Below are positions 1-6,668 of a stretch of DNA of 10,628 bases, piece after piece (the first letter of the stretch is position 1; the number at the start of each line of letters is the position of its first letter). A program made the position numbers and the translations under genes. The notes below the pieces were generated by a model, which saw nothing but the letters and a program-made list of their open reading frames with translations, was not told the origin of the DNA and searched no databases. The DNA comes from an uncultured Oscillospiraceae bacterium (lineage in GTDB: Bacteria > Bacillota > Clostridia > Oscillospirales > Acutalibacteraceae). The stretch is taken from the NCBI GenBank assembly GCA_900554525.1, contig USHL01000030.1, forward strand, positions 1-10,628. The letters are read 5' to 3'.

Positions 1-30
1 AAAAAACCACTGATAATTCAGTGGTTTTTT
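1..30 (-). terminator. Rho-independent terminator closing the ABC exporter operon
   Basis: A perfect 7-bp stem (CCACTGA at 7-13 with TCAGTGG at 18-24) encloses a 4-base TAAT loop and is flanked by A6 and T6 runs that extend the pairing. Read on the minus strand, it begins 8 bases after the stop codon of the second ABC gene and ends in a T6 tract, the classic intrinsic terminator form. The A/T flanks are symmetric, so it could also stop transcription arriving from the left on the plus strand. Confidence 0.88.
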
Positions 31-38
31 CTTTTGCA

Positions 39-1973
39 TCATTCTAATTCAAAGGCACCGGTATATAACTGATAATATGTGCCTTTCAGCTTTAAGAGAT
101 CCTCGTGAGTGCCGCGCTCAATGATTCGGCCGTGATCCAGAACCATAATCGCATTGGAGTTCCTGACGGTGGAAAGGCGGTGAGCGATGACAAATACGGT
201 GCGGCCGGTCATCAAAGCGTCCATACCGCGCTGGACGATAGCTTCGGTGCGGGTGTCGATTGAGCTTGTCGCTTCGTCCATTATCATCACCGGCGGATCC
301 GCCACGGCGGCGCGTGCAATGGCAAGCAGCTGGCGCTGCCCCTGACTGAGGTTGGCGCCGTTGCCCGTAAGCATGGTATTGTAGCCCTCGGGCAGGCGGC
401 GGATAAAGTCGTCGGCGCCGGCAAGCTCTGCCGCGGCCATACATTCCTCATCGCAGGCGTCGAGATTGCCGTAGCGGATGTTTTCCATTACCGTACCGGT
501 GAAGAGATTGGTGTCCTGAAGAACGATGCCGAGACTGTGCCGCAGGTCTGCTTTTTTGATTTTATTGATATTTATGCCGTCATAGCGTATCTTGCCGTCC
601 TCTATATCGTAAAAACGGTTAATCAGGTTTGTAATTGTGGTTTTTCCGGCGCCGGTGGAGCCGACAAAGGCGACTTTCTGACCGGGCTTGGCATACAGGG
701 TAATGTTATGCAGTACGGTTTTTTCGGGCGTATATCCGAAATCGACATCGAAGAAACGCACATCGCCCTGCAGGCGTGTATAGGAGACGGAACCGTCGTG
801 GTGCGGATGCCTCCATGCCCAGACATTGGTGCGCTCCTCGCATTCGCTTAAGGTGCCGTCCGCATTTTCCTTTGCATTTACCAGGGTAACATAACCCTCG
901 TCGGTCTCGGGCTCTTCATCGAGCAAAGCAAATATACGGTGTGCGCCCGCAAGTCCCATAATTACCATATTTATCTGGTTTGAAACCTGCCCGATTGCGC
1001 CTGCGAACTGCTTTGTCATATTGAGAAAAGGCACAACGATGCTGATACTGAAGGCCATGCCGGAAATGCTGATATTTGGCACGTCTGTCAGCAGCAGCGC
1101 GCCGCCTGCGAGAGCCACCACAACATACATGACGTTGCCGATGTTTCCGAGCAGCGGCATAAGAATATTGGCAAAGCGGTTGCCGTTGCGGGCATTGAAG
1201 AAAATTTCGCCGTTTACCTTGTCGAAATCTTTCTTGGCGCCTTCTTCATGGCAAAACACCTTGATCACTTTTTGTCCGGTCATCATCTCTTCCATAAAGG
1301 CCTCGGCTTTTGCCAGCGTTACCTGCTGCCGCAGGAAGTATTTGGACGAGCGGTTTGTGATTGCCCTGGCTGCAAACACCATACATATTACCCCTACAAC
1401 GACCAGCAGAGCAAGAATGGCGCTGTAATATATCATAATACAGAATACTACAAGCAGCGTAATGCCGGAAATAGTCATCTGCGGCAGGCTTTGGCTGATA
1501 AGCTGGCGCAGTGTGTCTACGTCGTTGGTGTAATAGCTCATAATGTCGCCGTGACCGTTGGTGTCGAAATATTTGATGGGAAGATCCTGCATATGGCTGA
1601 ACATTTTCTCACGCAGCTTTTTGAGGGAGCCCTGCGTGATAACAGCCATCATCTGGGTATAGAATGCACCGGCAATAAGGCTGATGATGTACATAACGAC
1701 AAGAACTGCAACGTAGGTGAGAATACGCCCGGATACGGAAGCCCAGTCCCCGCTTTTATAGCTTTCGTCTACAACGGCGATGACGTTTTGCATAAATACA
1801 GCCGGTGCGGCGCTGACAATGGCGTTTATAAGTATGCACACCATTGTAATCGGGAGCAGAACCGGATAGAACTCTAACAGAGTGCGGAGCAGACGGCGCA
1901 ATACACCCTTTGGGGCGCGCTGGCCGCGGGCGCCGGTACGGCCCGGTGTTTTTACGGTTTCATTGTTCTTCAT
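39..1973 (-). CDS. ABC exporter half-transporter, catalytically intact subunit of a heterodimer
   Basis: A 644-residue membrane half-transporter of the multidrug (ABCB/MsbA-like) exporter type: six membrane segments (roughly residues 37-57, 84-106, 166-205 as a pair, 270-295 and 301-318), then a nucleotide-binding domain. The ATPase motifs are Walker A GSTGAGKT (438-445, Lys444), Q-loop Gln486, signature LSQGQ (542-546), Walker B ending in Asp566-Glu567, and switch His598. Walker A, Walker B and His are canonical; only the signature departs from LSGGQ. About 45 extra residues (near 356-403) lie between the membrane part and the ATPase and contain a HPHHDG patch. The ATG at 1973 was chosen because AGGTGATCAGG precedes it and it overlaps the upstream ABC gene by only 14 bases; an in-frame start at 2024 would lie deeper inside that gene. 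It should pair with the upstream half to export hydrophobic compounds. The family call is firm; the substrate cannot be read. Confidence 0.93.
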   Translation of the reverse strand: MKNNETVKTPGRTGARGQRAPKGVLRRLLRTLLEFYPVLLPITMVCILINAIVSAAPAVFMQNVIAVVDESYKSGDWASVSGRILTYVAVLVVMYIISLIAGAFYTQMMAVITQGSLKKLREKMFSHMQDLPIKYFDTNGHGDIMSYYTNDVDTLRQLISQSLPQMTISGITLLVVFCIMIYYSAILALLVVVGVICMVFAARAITNRSSKYFLRQQVTLAKAEAFMEEMMTGQKVIKVFCHEEGAKKDFDKVNGEIFFNARNGNRFANILMPLLGNIGNVMYVVVALAGGALLLTDVPNISISGMAFSISIVVPFLNMTKQFAGAIGQVSNQINMVIMGLAGAHRIFALLDEEPETDEGYVTLVNAKENADGTLSECEERTNVWAWRHPHHDGSVSYTRLQGDVRFFDVDFGYTPEKTVLHNITLYAKPGQKVAFVGSTGAGKTTITNLINRFYDIEDGKIRYDGININKIKKADLRHSLGIVLQDTNLFTGTVMENIRYGNLDACDEECMAAAELAGADDFIRRLPEGYNTMLTGNGANLSQGQRQLLAIARAAVADPPVMIMDEATSSIDTRTEAIVQRGMDALMTGRTVFVIAHRLSTVRNSNAIMVLDHGRIIERGTHEDLLKLKGTYYQLYTGAFELE

Positions 1974-3708
1974 CCTGATCACCTGCCTTATTCTGGGAAG
2001 TATATACCTCACGGTAGATTTCACTGCTCTTCATCAGCTCGTCATGAGTGCCGACGGCACTGATATGTCCGCCGTCCATAACGATGATGCGGTCGGCGTC
2101 CTGTACGGAGGCGACGCGCTGCGCGATAATGATTTTTGTGGTATCGGGGATAAATTCGCGGAAGCCCTGACGGATTAAAGCGTCGGTGCGGGTGTCCACG
2201 GCGCTGGTGGAATCGTCAAGTATCAGCACTTTGGGCTTTTTCATCAATGCGCGTGCAATACACAGACGCTGCTTCTGACCGCCGGAAACGTTGGAGCCGC
2301 CCTGTTCGATCCAGGTATCGTATTTATCGGGGAACTGCTGAATAAACTCATCTGCCTGAGCAAGCCTGCAGGCCTCAAGCATATCTTCATCGGTGGCGTC
2401 GGGATTGCCCCAGCGCAGATTGTCTTTGATTGTTCCGCTGAACAGCACGTTTTTCTGGAGTACAACCGCTACGTTATTGCGCAGGGTCTCAAGATCATAT
2501 TCGCGCACATCGACGCCGCCTACCTTGACGCACCCTTCGGTGGCGTCGTAAAGACGGGGAATCAGCTGAACCAGTGTGGTCTTAGATGAGCCTGTTCCGC
2601 CTAAAACACCAATGACCTCGCCGGATTTAATGTGCAGGTTTACGTCGGCAAGCGCCATACGCTCGGCCTTTTTGGAATACTTGAAGCCCACGTTTTCGAA
2701 ATCGACCGAGCCGTCTTTCACTTCGGTAATGCCGTTTTCGGGGCTTACAAGATTGCTTTTTTCACTCAGAACCTCAACGATACGTTCGGCCGACTCCATA
2801 GACATGGTGATCATAACAAAAACCATTGACAGCATCATCAGGCTCATCAGTATCTGGAAGCTGTATGTAAGAATGGCAGACATCTGACCCACGGCGATTT
2901 CGGCGCCCTTGCTCGAGATAACGGCATATGAACCGAAAGAGAGCACAAAGGTCATTCCCGCATATACGCAGAACTGCATCATCGGATTGTTGAGTGCCAT
3001 AATACGTTCGGCACGGGTAAAGTCCTTGCAGACATCCTCGGCGGCGGCGGTGAACTTCTTTTTCTCGTAATCCTCACGCACGTAGCTTTTGACCACACGC
3101 ATAGCCTGTACATTTTCCTGCACTGAATCGTTCAGCGCGTCGTATTTGCGGAATACGCGGCGGAAAATCGGGGTTGCGGCGCGTATTACAAGTACCAGAC
3201 CGATGCTTAAAAGCGGGATGGTGACAAGAAAGATCATAGCCAGACGGCCGCCCATCGCAAAGCCCATTATAAATGAGAATATCAGCATCAGCGGGCCGCG
3301 GATAGCCACACGTATAATCATCATAAAGGACATCTGTACATTTACGACGTCGGTGGTCATACGGGTGACCAGACTTGAAACCGAAAATTTGTCTATGTTT
3401 TCAAATGAATAGTCCTGTATACGGTAAAACATATCCTTTCGGAGATTGCGCGCAAAGCCGGTGGAGGCGGTCGCGCAGGTGTTTCCGGCCGCAACGCCGA
3501 AAACCAGAGAAAGGATGGCCATTATTATAAGCTGTACACCGTAATGTATTATGACGTCCATTTCACAGCCCGCCTGCATTTCGTTGACCAGCTTGGCGAT
3601 AATGAACGGTATGATGCATTCCAACACCACTTCGACTATTACCAGCAGCGGTGTCAGAATAGCTGTTTTTTTGTACTCGCGGATACTGCGGGCAAGAGTT
3701 TTTATCAT
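1960..3708 (-). CDS. ABC exporter half-transporter, degenerate-site subunit of a heterodimer
   Basis: A 582-residue half-transporter with six predicted membrane segments (about 17-37, 55-75, 130-150, 155-177, 245-265, 278-302) and a C-terminal ATPase domain from about residue 333. Several ATPase positions are altered: Walker A reads GGTGSSKT (370-377), with Ser375 where Gly normally precedes the Lys; Walker B ends Asp498-Asp499, with Asp replacing the catalytic Glu; and the switch His is Gln530 (AQR instead of AHR). The signature VSGGQ (474-478) and Q-loop Gln418 are intact. This is the pattern of the non-hydrolysing half in heterodimeric exporters such as BmrCD, LmrCD and TM287/288. The gene lies 77 bases after the MarR gene and overlaps the partner half by 14 bases, so translation is probably coupled. 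A GGAGGA site precedes the ATG by 9 bases. The transported drug or lipid cannot be inferred from sequence. Confidence 0.93.
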   Translation of the reverse strand: MIKTLARSIREYKKTAILTPLLVIVEVVLECIIPFIIAKLVNEMQAGCEMDVIIHYGVQLIIMAILSLVFGVAAGNTCATASTGFARNLRKDMFYRIQDYSFENIDKFSVSSLVTRMTTDVVNVQMSFMMIIRVAIRGPLMLIFSFIMGFAMGGRLAMIFLVTIPLLSIGLVLVIRAATPIFRRVFRKYDALNDSVQENVQAMRVVKSYVREDYEKKKFTAAAEDVCKDFTRAERIMALNNPMMQFCVYAGMTFVLSFGSYAVISSKGAEIAVGQMSAILTYSFQILMSLMMLSMVFVMITMSMESAERIVEVLSEKSNLVSPENGITEVKDGSVDFENVGFKYSKKAERMALADVNLHIKSGEVIGVLGGTGSSKTTLVQLIPRLYDATEGCVKVGGVDVREYDLETLRNNVAVVLQKNVLFSGTIKDNLRWGNPDATDEDMLEACRLAQADEFIQQFPDKYDTWIEQGGSNVSGGQKQRLCIARALMKKPKVLILDDSTSAVDTRTDALIRQGFREFIPDTTKIIIAQRVASVQDADRIIVMDGGHISAVGTHDELMKSSEIYREVYTSQNKAGDQDEEQ

Positions 3709-3726
3709 ATGTGATATTCCTCCATA

Positions 3727-3747
3727 ATCGGACGCACCCGATGCGTC
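3727..3747 (-). other. Two overlapping, mutually exclusive small hairpins in the ABC leader
   Basis: In the 77-base gap before the first ABC gene, the minus strand can fold as GACGCA/TGCGTC (6 bp, loop 5; 3731-3747) or as ATCGG/CCGAT (5 bp, loop 6; 3727-3742). The two share bases and cannot form together. The structures end a few bases before the GGAGGA ribosome site at 3718-3723. No T-run follows, so neither is a terminator. They may affect mRNA stability or translation relative to marR, or may be chance. Confidence 0.35.
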
Positions 3748-3785
3748 ACAAAAATAATAACGGAAGCCTGTGGGTCTGCCGGCGG

Positions 3786-4211
3786 TTATCCGTCCAGATT
3801 TGCAGACATCTGCGCCGCCGTTTTAAGAAACAGCTCAAGCTGCTCGTCAGACAGGCCACGGGTCAGCCGTTTTTCGGACTGATGAAGCATTTCACGGATC
3901 TGCGCGTCAAGCTGTGCCGCCTTTTCCGTAGGTATAAGGCTTTTCAGGCGGGCGTCGTTTACTACGCTTTCACGCAGAATCAAGCCGTTTCTTTCCATAA
4001 GCTGCAATATTCCGGTGGCAGTTGAACGGCTCATACCGAAAGCACTTTCTATATTGCGCTGGTATACCGGTCCCTCCGCGCATTTTACAAGGATATAGTG
4101 CATAATACGGCTTTGCATGGCGGTAAGCCCCAGACTTTGCATGCTGGCGTTCATACGCTTTTTCAGCTTGTGGGACAGAATGTGGATGCACATTCCGCAC
4201 TCATTCTCCAT
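3786..4211 (-). CDS. MarR-family transcriptional regulator
   Basis: A 141-residue winged-helix DNA-binding protein, the usual MarR length. The helix-turn-helix lies at about residues 50-75 (the stretch containing ESAFGMSRSTATG), and the wing follows at about 78-94 with the family's D-x-R-x-K pattern (Asp86, Arg88, Lys90). N- and C-terminal helices would form the dimer interface. The ATG at 4211 was chosen over an in-frame start at 4292 because GGAGAT sits 8 bases upstream and the longer form would read through the -35/-10 promoter. It is first in an operon with two multidrug-type ABC halves, the standard layout for a ligand-responsive repressor of its own efflux pump. Cys5 and Cys8 form a CxxC near the N-terminus and there is another Cys at 44; a redox or metal role is possible but unproven. 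The inducer is unknown. Confidence 0.9.
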   Translation of the reverse strand: MENECGMCIHILSHKLKKRMNASMQSLGLTAMQSRIMHYILVKCAEGPVYQRNIESAFGMSRSTATGILQLMERNGLILRESVVNDARLKSLIPTEKAAQLDAQIREMLHQSEKRLTRGLSDEQLELFLKTAAQMSANLDG

Positions 4212-4245
4212 CAGACCAGATCTCCTTTCCGACTGCAGCCGAAAA

Positions 4246-4259
4246 TTGTTCGGAAACAA
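4246..4259 (-). promoter_or_regulatory. Palindrome at the marR transcription start, candidate operator
   Basis: TTGTT-TCCG-AACAA on the minus strand is a perfect 5-bp inverted repeat with a 4-base centre. It begins five bases downstream of the -10 box, covering the expected transcription start. A MarR dimer bound here would block initiation. The position and symmetry are seen directly; the binding partner is inferred from the neighbouring gene. Confidence 0.5.
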
Positions 4260-4263
4260 ACAA

Positions 4264-4292
4264 ATTTTATCATAAGGAAAAAATATTGTCAA
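4264..4292 (-). promoter_or_regulatory. Sigma-A-type promoter of the marR-ABC operon
   Basis: On the minus strand there is a perfect -35 TTGACA (4292-4287), exactly 17 bases of spacer, and a -10 TAAAAT (4269-4264) with one mismatch to TATAAT. Transcription should begin near 4257, giving a leader of about 45 bases before the marR ATG. With such a strong core, control is more likely by repression than activation. Confidence 0.85.
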
Positions 4293-4295
4293 TAT
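4283..4295 (-). promoter_or_regulatory. 13-bp palindrome over the -35 box, candidate MarR operator
   Basis: ATATTG-A-CAATAT (minus strand) is a perfect inverted repeat around one central base and contains the whole TTGACA -35 box. MarR-family operators are often A/T-rich palindromes of this kind placed over a promoter. It lies about 36 bases, or some three to four helical turns, from the palindrome at the start site, so two dimers could occupy the promoter together. Confidence 0.55.
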
Positions 4296-4351
4296 GGCAT
4301 TTTAGCGTTTTTTTGTTGATTTTTATTGGAATTTTGTGCGGATTTTTATGA

Positions 4352-4363
4352 GATAACATTATC
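4352..4363 (+). repeat. GATAA-CA-TTATC palindrome upstream of the nuclease promoter
   Basis: A perfect 5-bp inverted repeat with a 2-base centre ends 3 bases before the proposed -35 of the plus-strand cassette. Nearby, the 9-mer GATTTTTAT occurs twice as a direct repeat (4318-4326 and 4341-4349). These could be regulator sites for the restriction-type cassette. No controller gene is present in the cassette, and chance in A/T-rich DNA is a real alternative. Confidence 0.35.
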
Positions 4364-4366
4364 GTA

Positions 4367-4395
4367 TTGTGGTAAAATGAGATATGTGTTATAAT
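4367..4395 (+). promoter_or_regulatory. Promoter of the nuclease-methyltransferase cassette
   Basis: The -10 is a perfect TATAAT (4390-4395) preceded by an extended -10 TG (4387-4388). The -35 is a weak TTGTGG (4367-4372) at the ideal 17-base spacing. The extended -10 can compensate for the poor -35. Transcription should start near 4402, about 27 bases before the GTG start codon. It diverges from the marR promoter, with about 75 bases between the two -35 boxes. Confidence 0.75.
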
Positions 4396-4428
4396 ATACG
4401 GGAAATTCGTCGTGAAGGGGGATAAGCC

Positions 4429-5583
4429 GTGACACATGTATTTATCGTTAATGAGACTACCTTAAAATATCATTTAGAGTATATGTTTGCCGGCACGGGA
4501 GCAAACTGCGACGCACCGTTTTTAAATGATGCCGGTTATCATAATCCCAAACGCCGCTCGGAAGGGCTTACCAATCCTTCGGAAAGAAATATCGCCGCAA
4601 TGATTGCCGATATTTCGCGTGTTCATGCGGGTGATAAAATTATTTTTTATCTTCAGGCCGGTAACCACGAGGGAAAGTTTTACGGTATATTCAAGGCTGC
4701 GGGCACACCTTTTTACGATTCAAATAAAGATAATTATTTGTCCGTGCAAATGGGTAAAAATTTAAATCTGCGTGTTATTATCGAACCGGACGAGGTATAT
4801 GAGAACGGTGTATCGGAGCATAAGGTTTTGGATCTTTTGGACGGTATCGGTCATCCGAGCGAAATGTGCTGGAGCCTTATTTACAGAAAGCTTAAGGGCA
4901 ACCGCGGCTGTACGATGATTACCGATTACGAAGCGGCTAAGCTGTCGGAAAAAATCAGGAGCGAAAATGCCGGACGTGTGCTGCCGGGAGCTTCGTTTTC
5001 CTATGACGCGTCGCAGGGAAAAATCGTGCGGGACGATAAAGCTTTCCGGTATACCGGTGATAAAAAATCAGTTTCCGTTGAGGAAAGGCTTTTGGTCAAA
5101 TATTTCCGTAAAAACGCTTTTGAAGCGCATTTGCAGGCATATGTCGTACAAAAGCTTTTGGATTTGCCGCTGAGTGATTTACTTCATATTGATAGCCGGA
5201 AAGCTGTTTGGATAGGAAATGAGGTTTCCTGCGGTGTCGGTATGCAGAGAATTGATGTTGTTACCGTCCAGGAGGATATTTACTCCGTAGATATCAACAT
5301 AATTGAATTGAAAGATGAAGAACCGTATGAAGGCATCATAACAAATCAGCTGCCCTGGTACATTGAGTGGGTTAAAAATTACTGGTGCCCGCTGTATGCC
5401 GGTAAAAGGGTGAATATAAATCCTGTCGTTATAGCGAAAAAAGCAGAAGCGGCAAACAGTGAGAAATTTAAAAAAGCAGCAGAGAAGCTTAAATATCCGA
5501 TACAAAAAAACGCCGCGGTATCTCCTGCTCAATATATTGCGTTCAGAATCGGAAAGGGTATTGTTTTTGAAAAGGTTTTTTAA
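4429..5583 (+). CDS. Probable restriction endonuclease: PUA/EVE-like domain plus PD-(D/E)XK-type nuclease
   Basis: A 384-residue soluble protein. Residues 1 to about 165 resemble the PUA/EVE/YTH superfamily: a strand-rich domain with a GDKIIFYL strand (68-75), GKFYGIF (82-88) and a WSLIYRKLKG segment (148-157). Residues from about 215 look like a PD-(D/E)XK nuclease: helix Glu232, Glu265, Arg274-Ile275-Asp276, then Glu293-Leu294-Lys295, followed by QLPWY (307-311), which fits the QxxxY motif of RecB-like and NucS/DUF91-like nucleases. Asp276, Glu293 and Lys295 are the predicted metal-binding and catalytic residues. The GTG start is supported by AAGGGGG seven bases upstream. It precedes a DNA adenine methyltransferase by 60 bases under one promoter and one terminator, so a type II restriction role is the simplest reading. 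PUA-like domains often read modified bases in defence nucleases, so methyl-sensing is an alternative. The domain calls come from motif reading only and the specificity is unknown. Confidence 0.65.
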   Translation: MTHVFIVNETTLKYHLEYMFAGTGANCDAPFLNDAGYHNPKRRSEGLTNPSERNIAAMIADISRVHAGDKIIFYLQAGNHEGKFYGIFKAAGTPFYDSNKDNYLSVQMGKNLNLRVIIEPDEVYENGVSEHKVLDLLDGIGHPSEMCWSLIYRKLKGNRGCTMITDYEAAKLSEKIRSENAGRVLPGASFSYDASQGKIVRDDKAFRYTGDKKSVSVEERLLVKYFRKNAFEAHLQAYVVQKLLDLPLSDLLHIDSRKAVWIGNEVSCGVGMQRIDVVTVQEDIYSVDINIIELKDEEPYEGIITNQLPWYIEWVKNYWCPLYAGKRVNINPVVIAKKAEAANSEKFKKAAEKLKYPIQKNAAVSPAQYIAFRIGKGIVFEKVF

Positions 5584-5643
5584 AAAGCATAGGTTATATG
5601 AAACCGAATTTAAGTTAATTAACACTGAAAGCGGGGTGAGGAC

Positions 5644-6642
5644 ATGAATTATATAGGCTCAAAGTATTCTCTTATGGATTTTCTTACCGAAACTATAACA
5701 GCCGTTGCAGGCGCAAATACTCACAAAGTGTTTGCGGATTTGTTTGCCGGGACCGGTGTTGTCGGAAAAACCTTTAAGCAAAAGGGCTACAGAGTACTGG
5801 CAAACGATATTCAGTACTACAGCTTTGTGATAAACCGGCATCTGATCGGAAATACCCCTCCGCTTAAAGTGGACATACTTGAGTATCTCAACGGGCTTAA
5901 AGGCACCGAGGGGTTTATATATAAGAATTACTGTGCCGGCTCGGGCAGCGGAAGAAATTACTTTACGGACGAAAACGGCAAAAGGTGCGACGCAATCAGG
6001 ACGGAGCTGGAGCGGCTTAAAAGCAGCGGGGAAATTGACGAAGCTCAGTATTACTATCTGCTTGCGAGTCTTATCAATTCGATTGACAAATATGCAAATA
6101 CCGCTTCGGTATACGGCGCTTTCTTAAAGCAGGTTAAAAAATCGGCGGCAAGAAAATTTGAACTGGAGCTGCTGCCGGTGATAGACGGAGATAAGGCCTG
6201 CAAAGTATATAATGAAAATATTTCCGATTTGATAAGGACTGTAAACGGGGATATTTTATATTTGGACCCGCCTTATAACGCAAGACAGTACTGCACGAAT
6301 TATCATGTTCTCGAGACGATAGCAAAATATGATTCGCCGGTGCTCTACGGCAAAACCGGATTGCGTGATTATTCCGAACAAAAAAGTGATTTTTGCTCAT
6401 CAAGAACTGTTGCTGAGGCGTTTGAGGATATTATAAGAAACGCCGATTTTGAATATATCTTTTTAAGCTACAACAATGAAGGTCTGATGTCTTTTGATGA
6501 AATCCGGGAGATAATGCAGCGCTACGGCGAATATGAGATGTTTTCAACAGATTACAGAAGATTTAAGGCCGATACCGATCAAAACAGGAATCATAAAAGC
6601 GATAAAACGGTCGAGTATCTTCACTGTTTAATAAAAAGGTGA
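5644..6642 (+). CDS. D12-class DNA adenine-N6 methyltransferase
   Basis: A 332-residue enzyme that would transfer a methyl group from S-adenosylmethionine to adenine N6 in a specific DNA site. Motif X is NYIGSK (2-7), motif I is the SAM loop FADLFAGTG (30-38), an acidic residue follows at Asp55 (LANDIQ), and motif IV is the catalytic DPPY (208-211) within DPPYNARQY. The order X-I-IV and the MNYIGSK start mark the D12 (Dam/MboI-like) class; overall it recalls the NlaIII-type methylases (CATG), though the target cannot be assigned by eye. The length is normal and no motif is broken. GGGGTGAGG precedes the ATG. It lies 60 bases after the putative nuclease, and its stop codon is inside the terminator stem. 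Its likely job is to protect host DNA from that nuclease; an orphan regulatory methylase is less likely given the pairing. Confidence 0.87.
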   Translation: MNYIGSKYSLMDFLTETITAVAGANTHKVFADLFAGTGVVGKTFKQKGYRVLANDIQYYSFVINRHLIGNTPPLKVDILEYLNGLKGTEGFIYKNYCAGSGSGRNYFTDENGKRCDAIRTELERLKSSGEIDEAQYYYLLASLINSIDKYANTASVYGAFLKQVKKSAARKFELELLPVIDGDKACKVYNENISDLIRTVNGDILYLDPPYNARQYCTNYHVLETIAKYDSPVLYGKTGLRDYSEQKSDFCSSRTVAEAFEDIIRNADFEYIFLSYNNEGLMSFDEIREIMQRYGEYEMFSTDYRRFKADTDQNRNHKSDKTVEYLHCLIKR

Positions 6643-6668
6643 CTTCACAAAGTGAAGTCACCTTTTTT
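6633..6668 (+). terminator. Strong bidirectional terminator after the methyltransferase gene
   Basis: A perfect 16-bp stem (6633-6648 with 6652-6667) encloses a 3-base AAA loop. The core is GGTGACTTCAC/GTGAAGTCACC, with A-run and T-run flanks; a T6 tract (6663-6668) follows on the plus strand. The methyltransferase TGA (6640-6642) is inside the left arm. On the minus strand the same hairpin is followed by T5, so it can also stop transcription from the convergent peptide operon, whose last gene ends about 130 bases away with no terminator of its own. Confidence 0.93.

Noticed and set aside
1248..1877. A 209-codon open frame on the plus strand inside the ABC gene
   Set aside because: It is entirely antisense to a well-supported ABC exporter, has no recognisable domain, and its His/Asn/Cys-rich composition is typical of an antisense shadow.
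1974..2024. Upstream in-frame start extending the downstream ABC protein by 17 residues
   Set aside because: It would enlarge the overlap with the upstream ABC gene to about 65 bases, whereas the ATG at 1973 has a good ribosome site and a typical short overlap.
4212..4292. In-frame upstream start for the MarR gene at 4292
   Set aside because: The extension would translate the promoter region, including the -35 and -10 boxes, and would give an atypically long MarR protein; the start at 4211 has a strong GGAGAT site.
5459..5647. A 62-codon frame bridging the nuclease end and the methylase start, ending in an ATGA overlap
   Set aside because: Its position is tempting for a small controller protein, but most of it lies inside the nuclease gene in another frame, and it is merely Lys/Arg-rich with no helix-turn-helix pattern.
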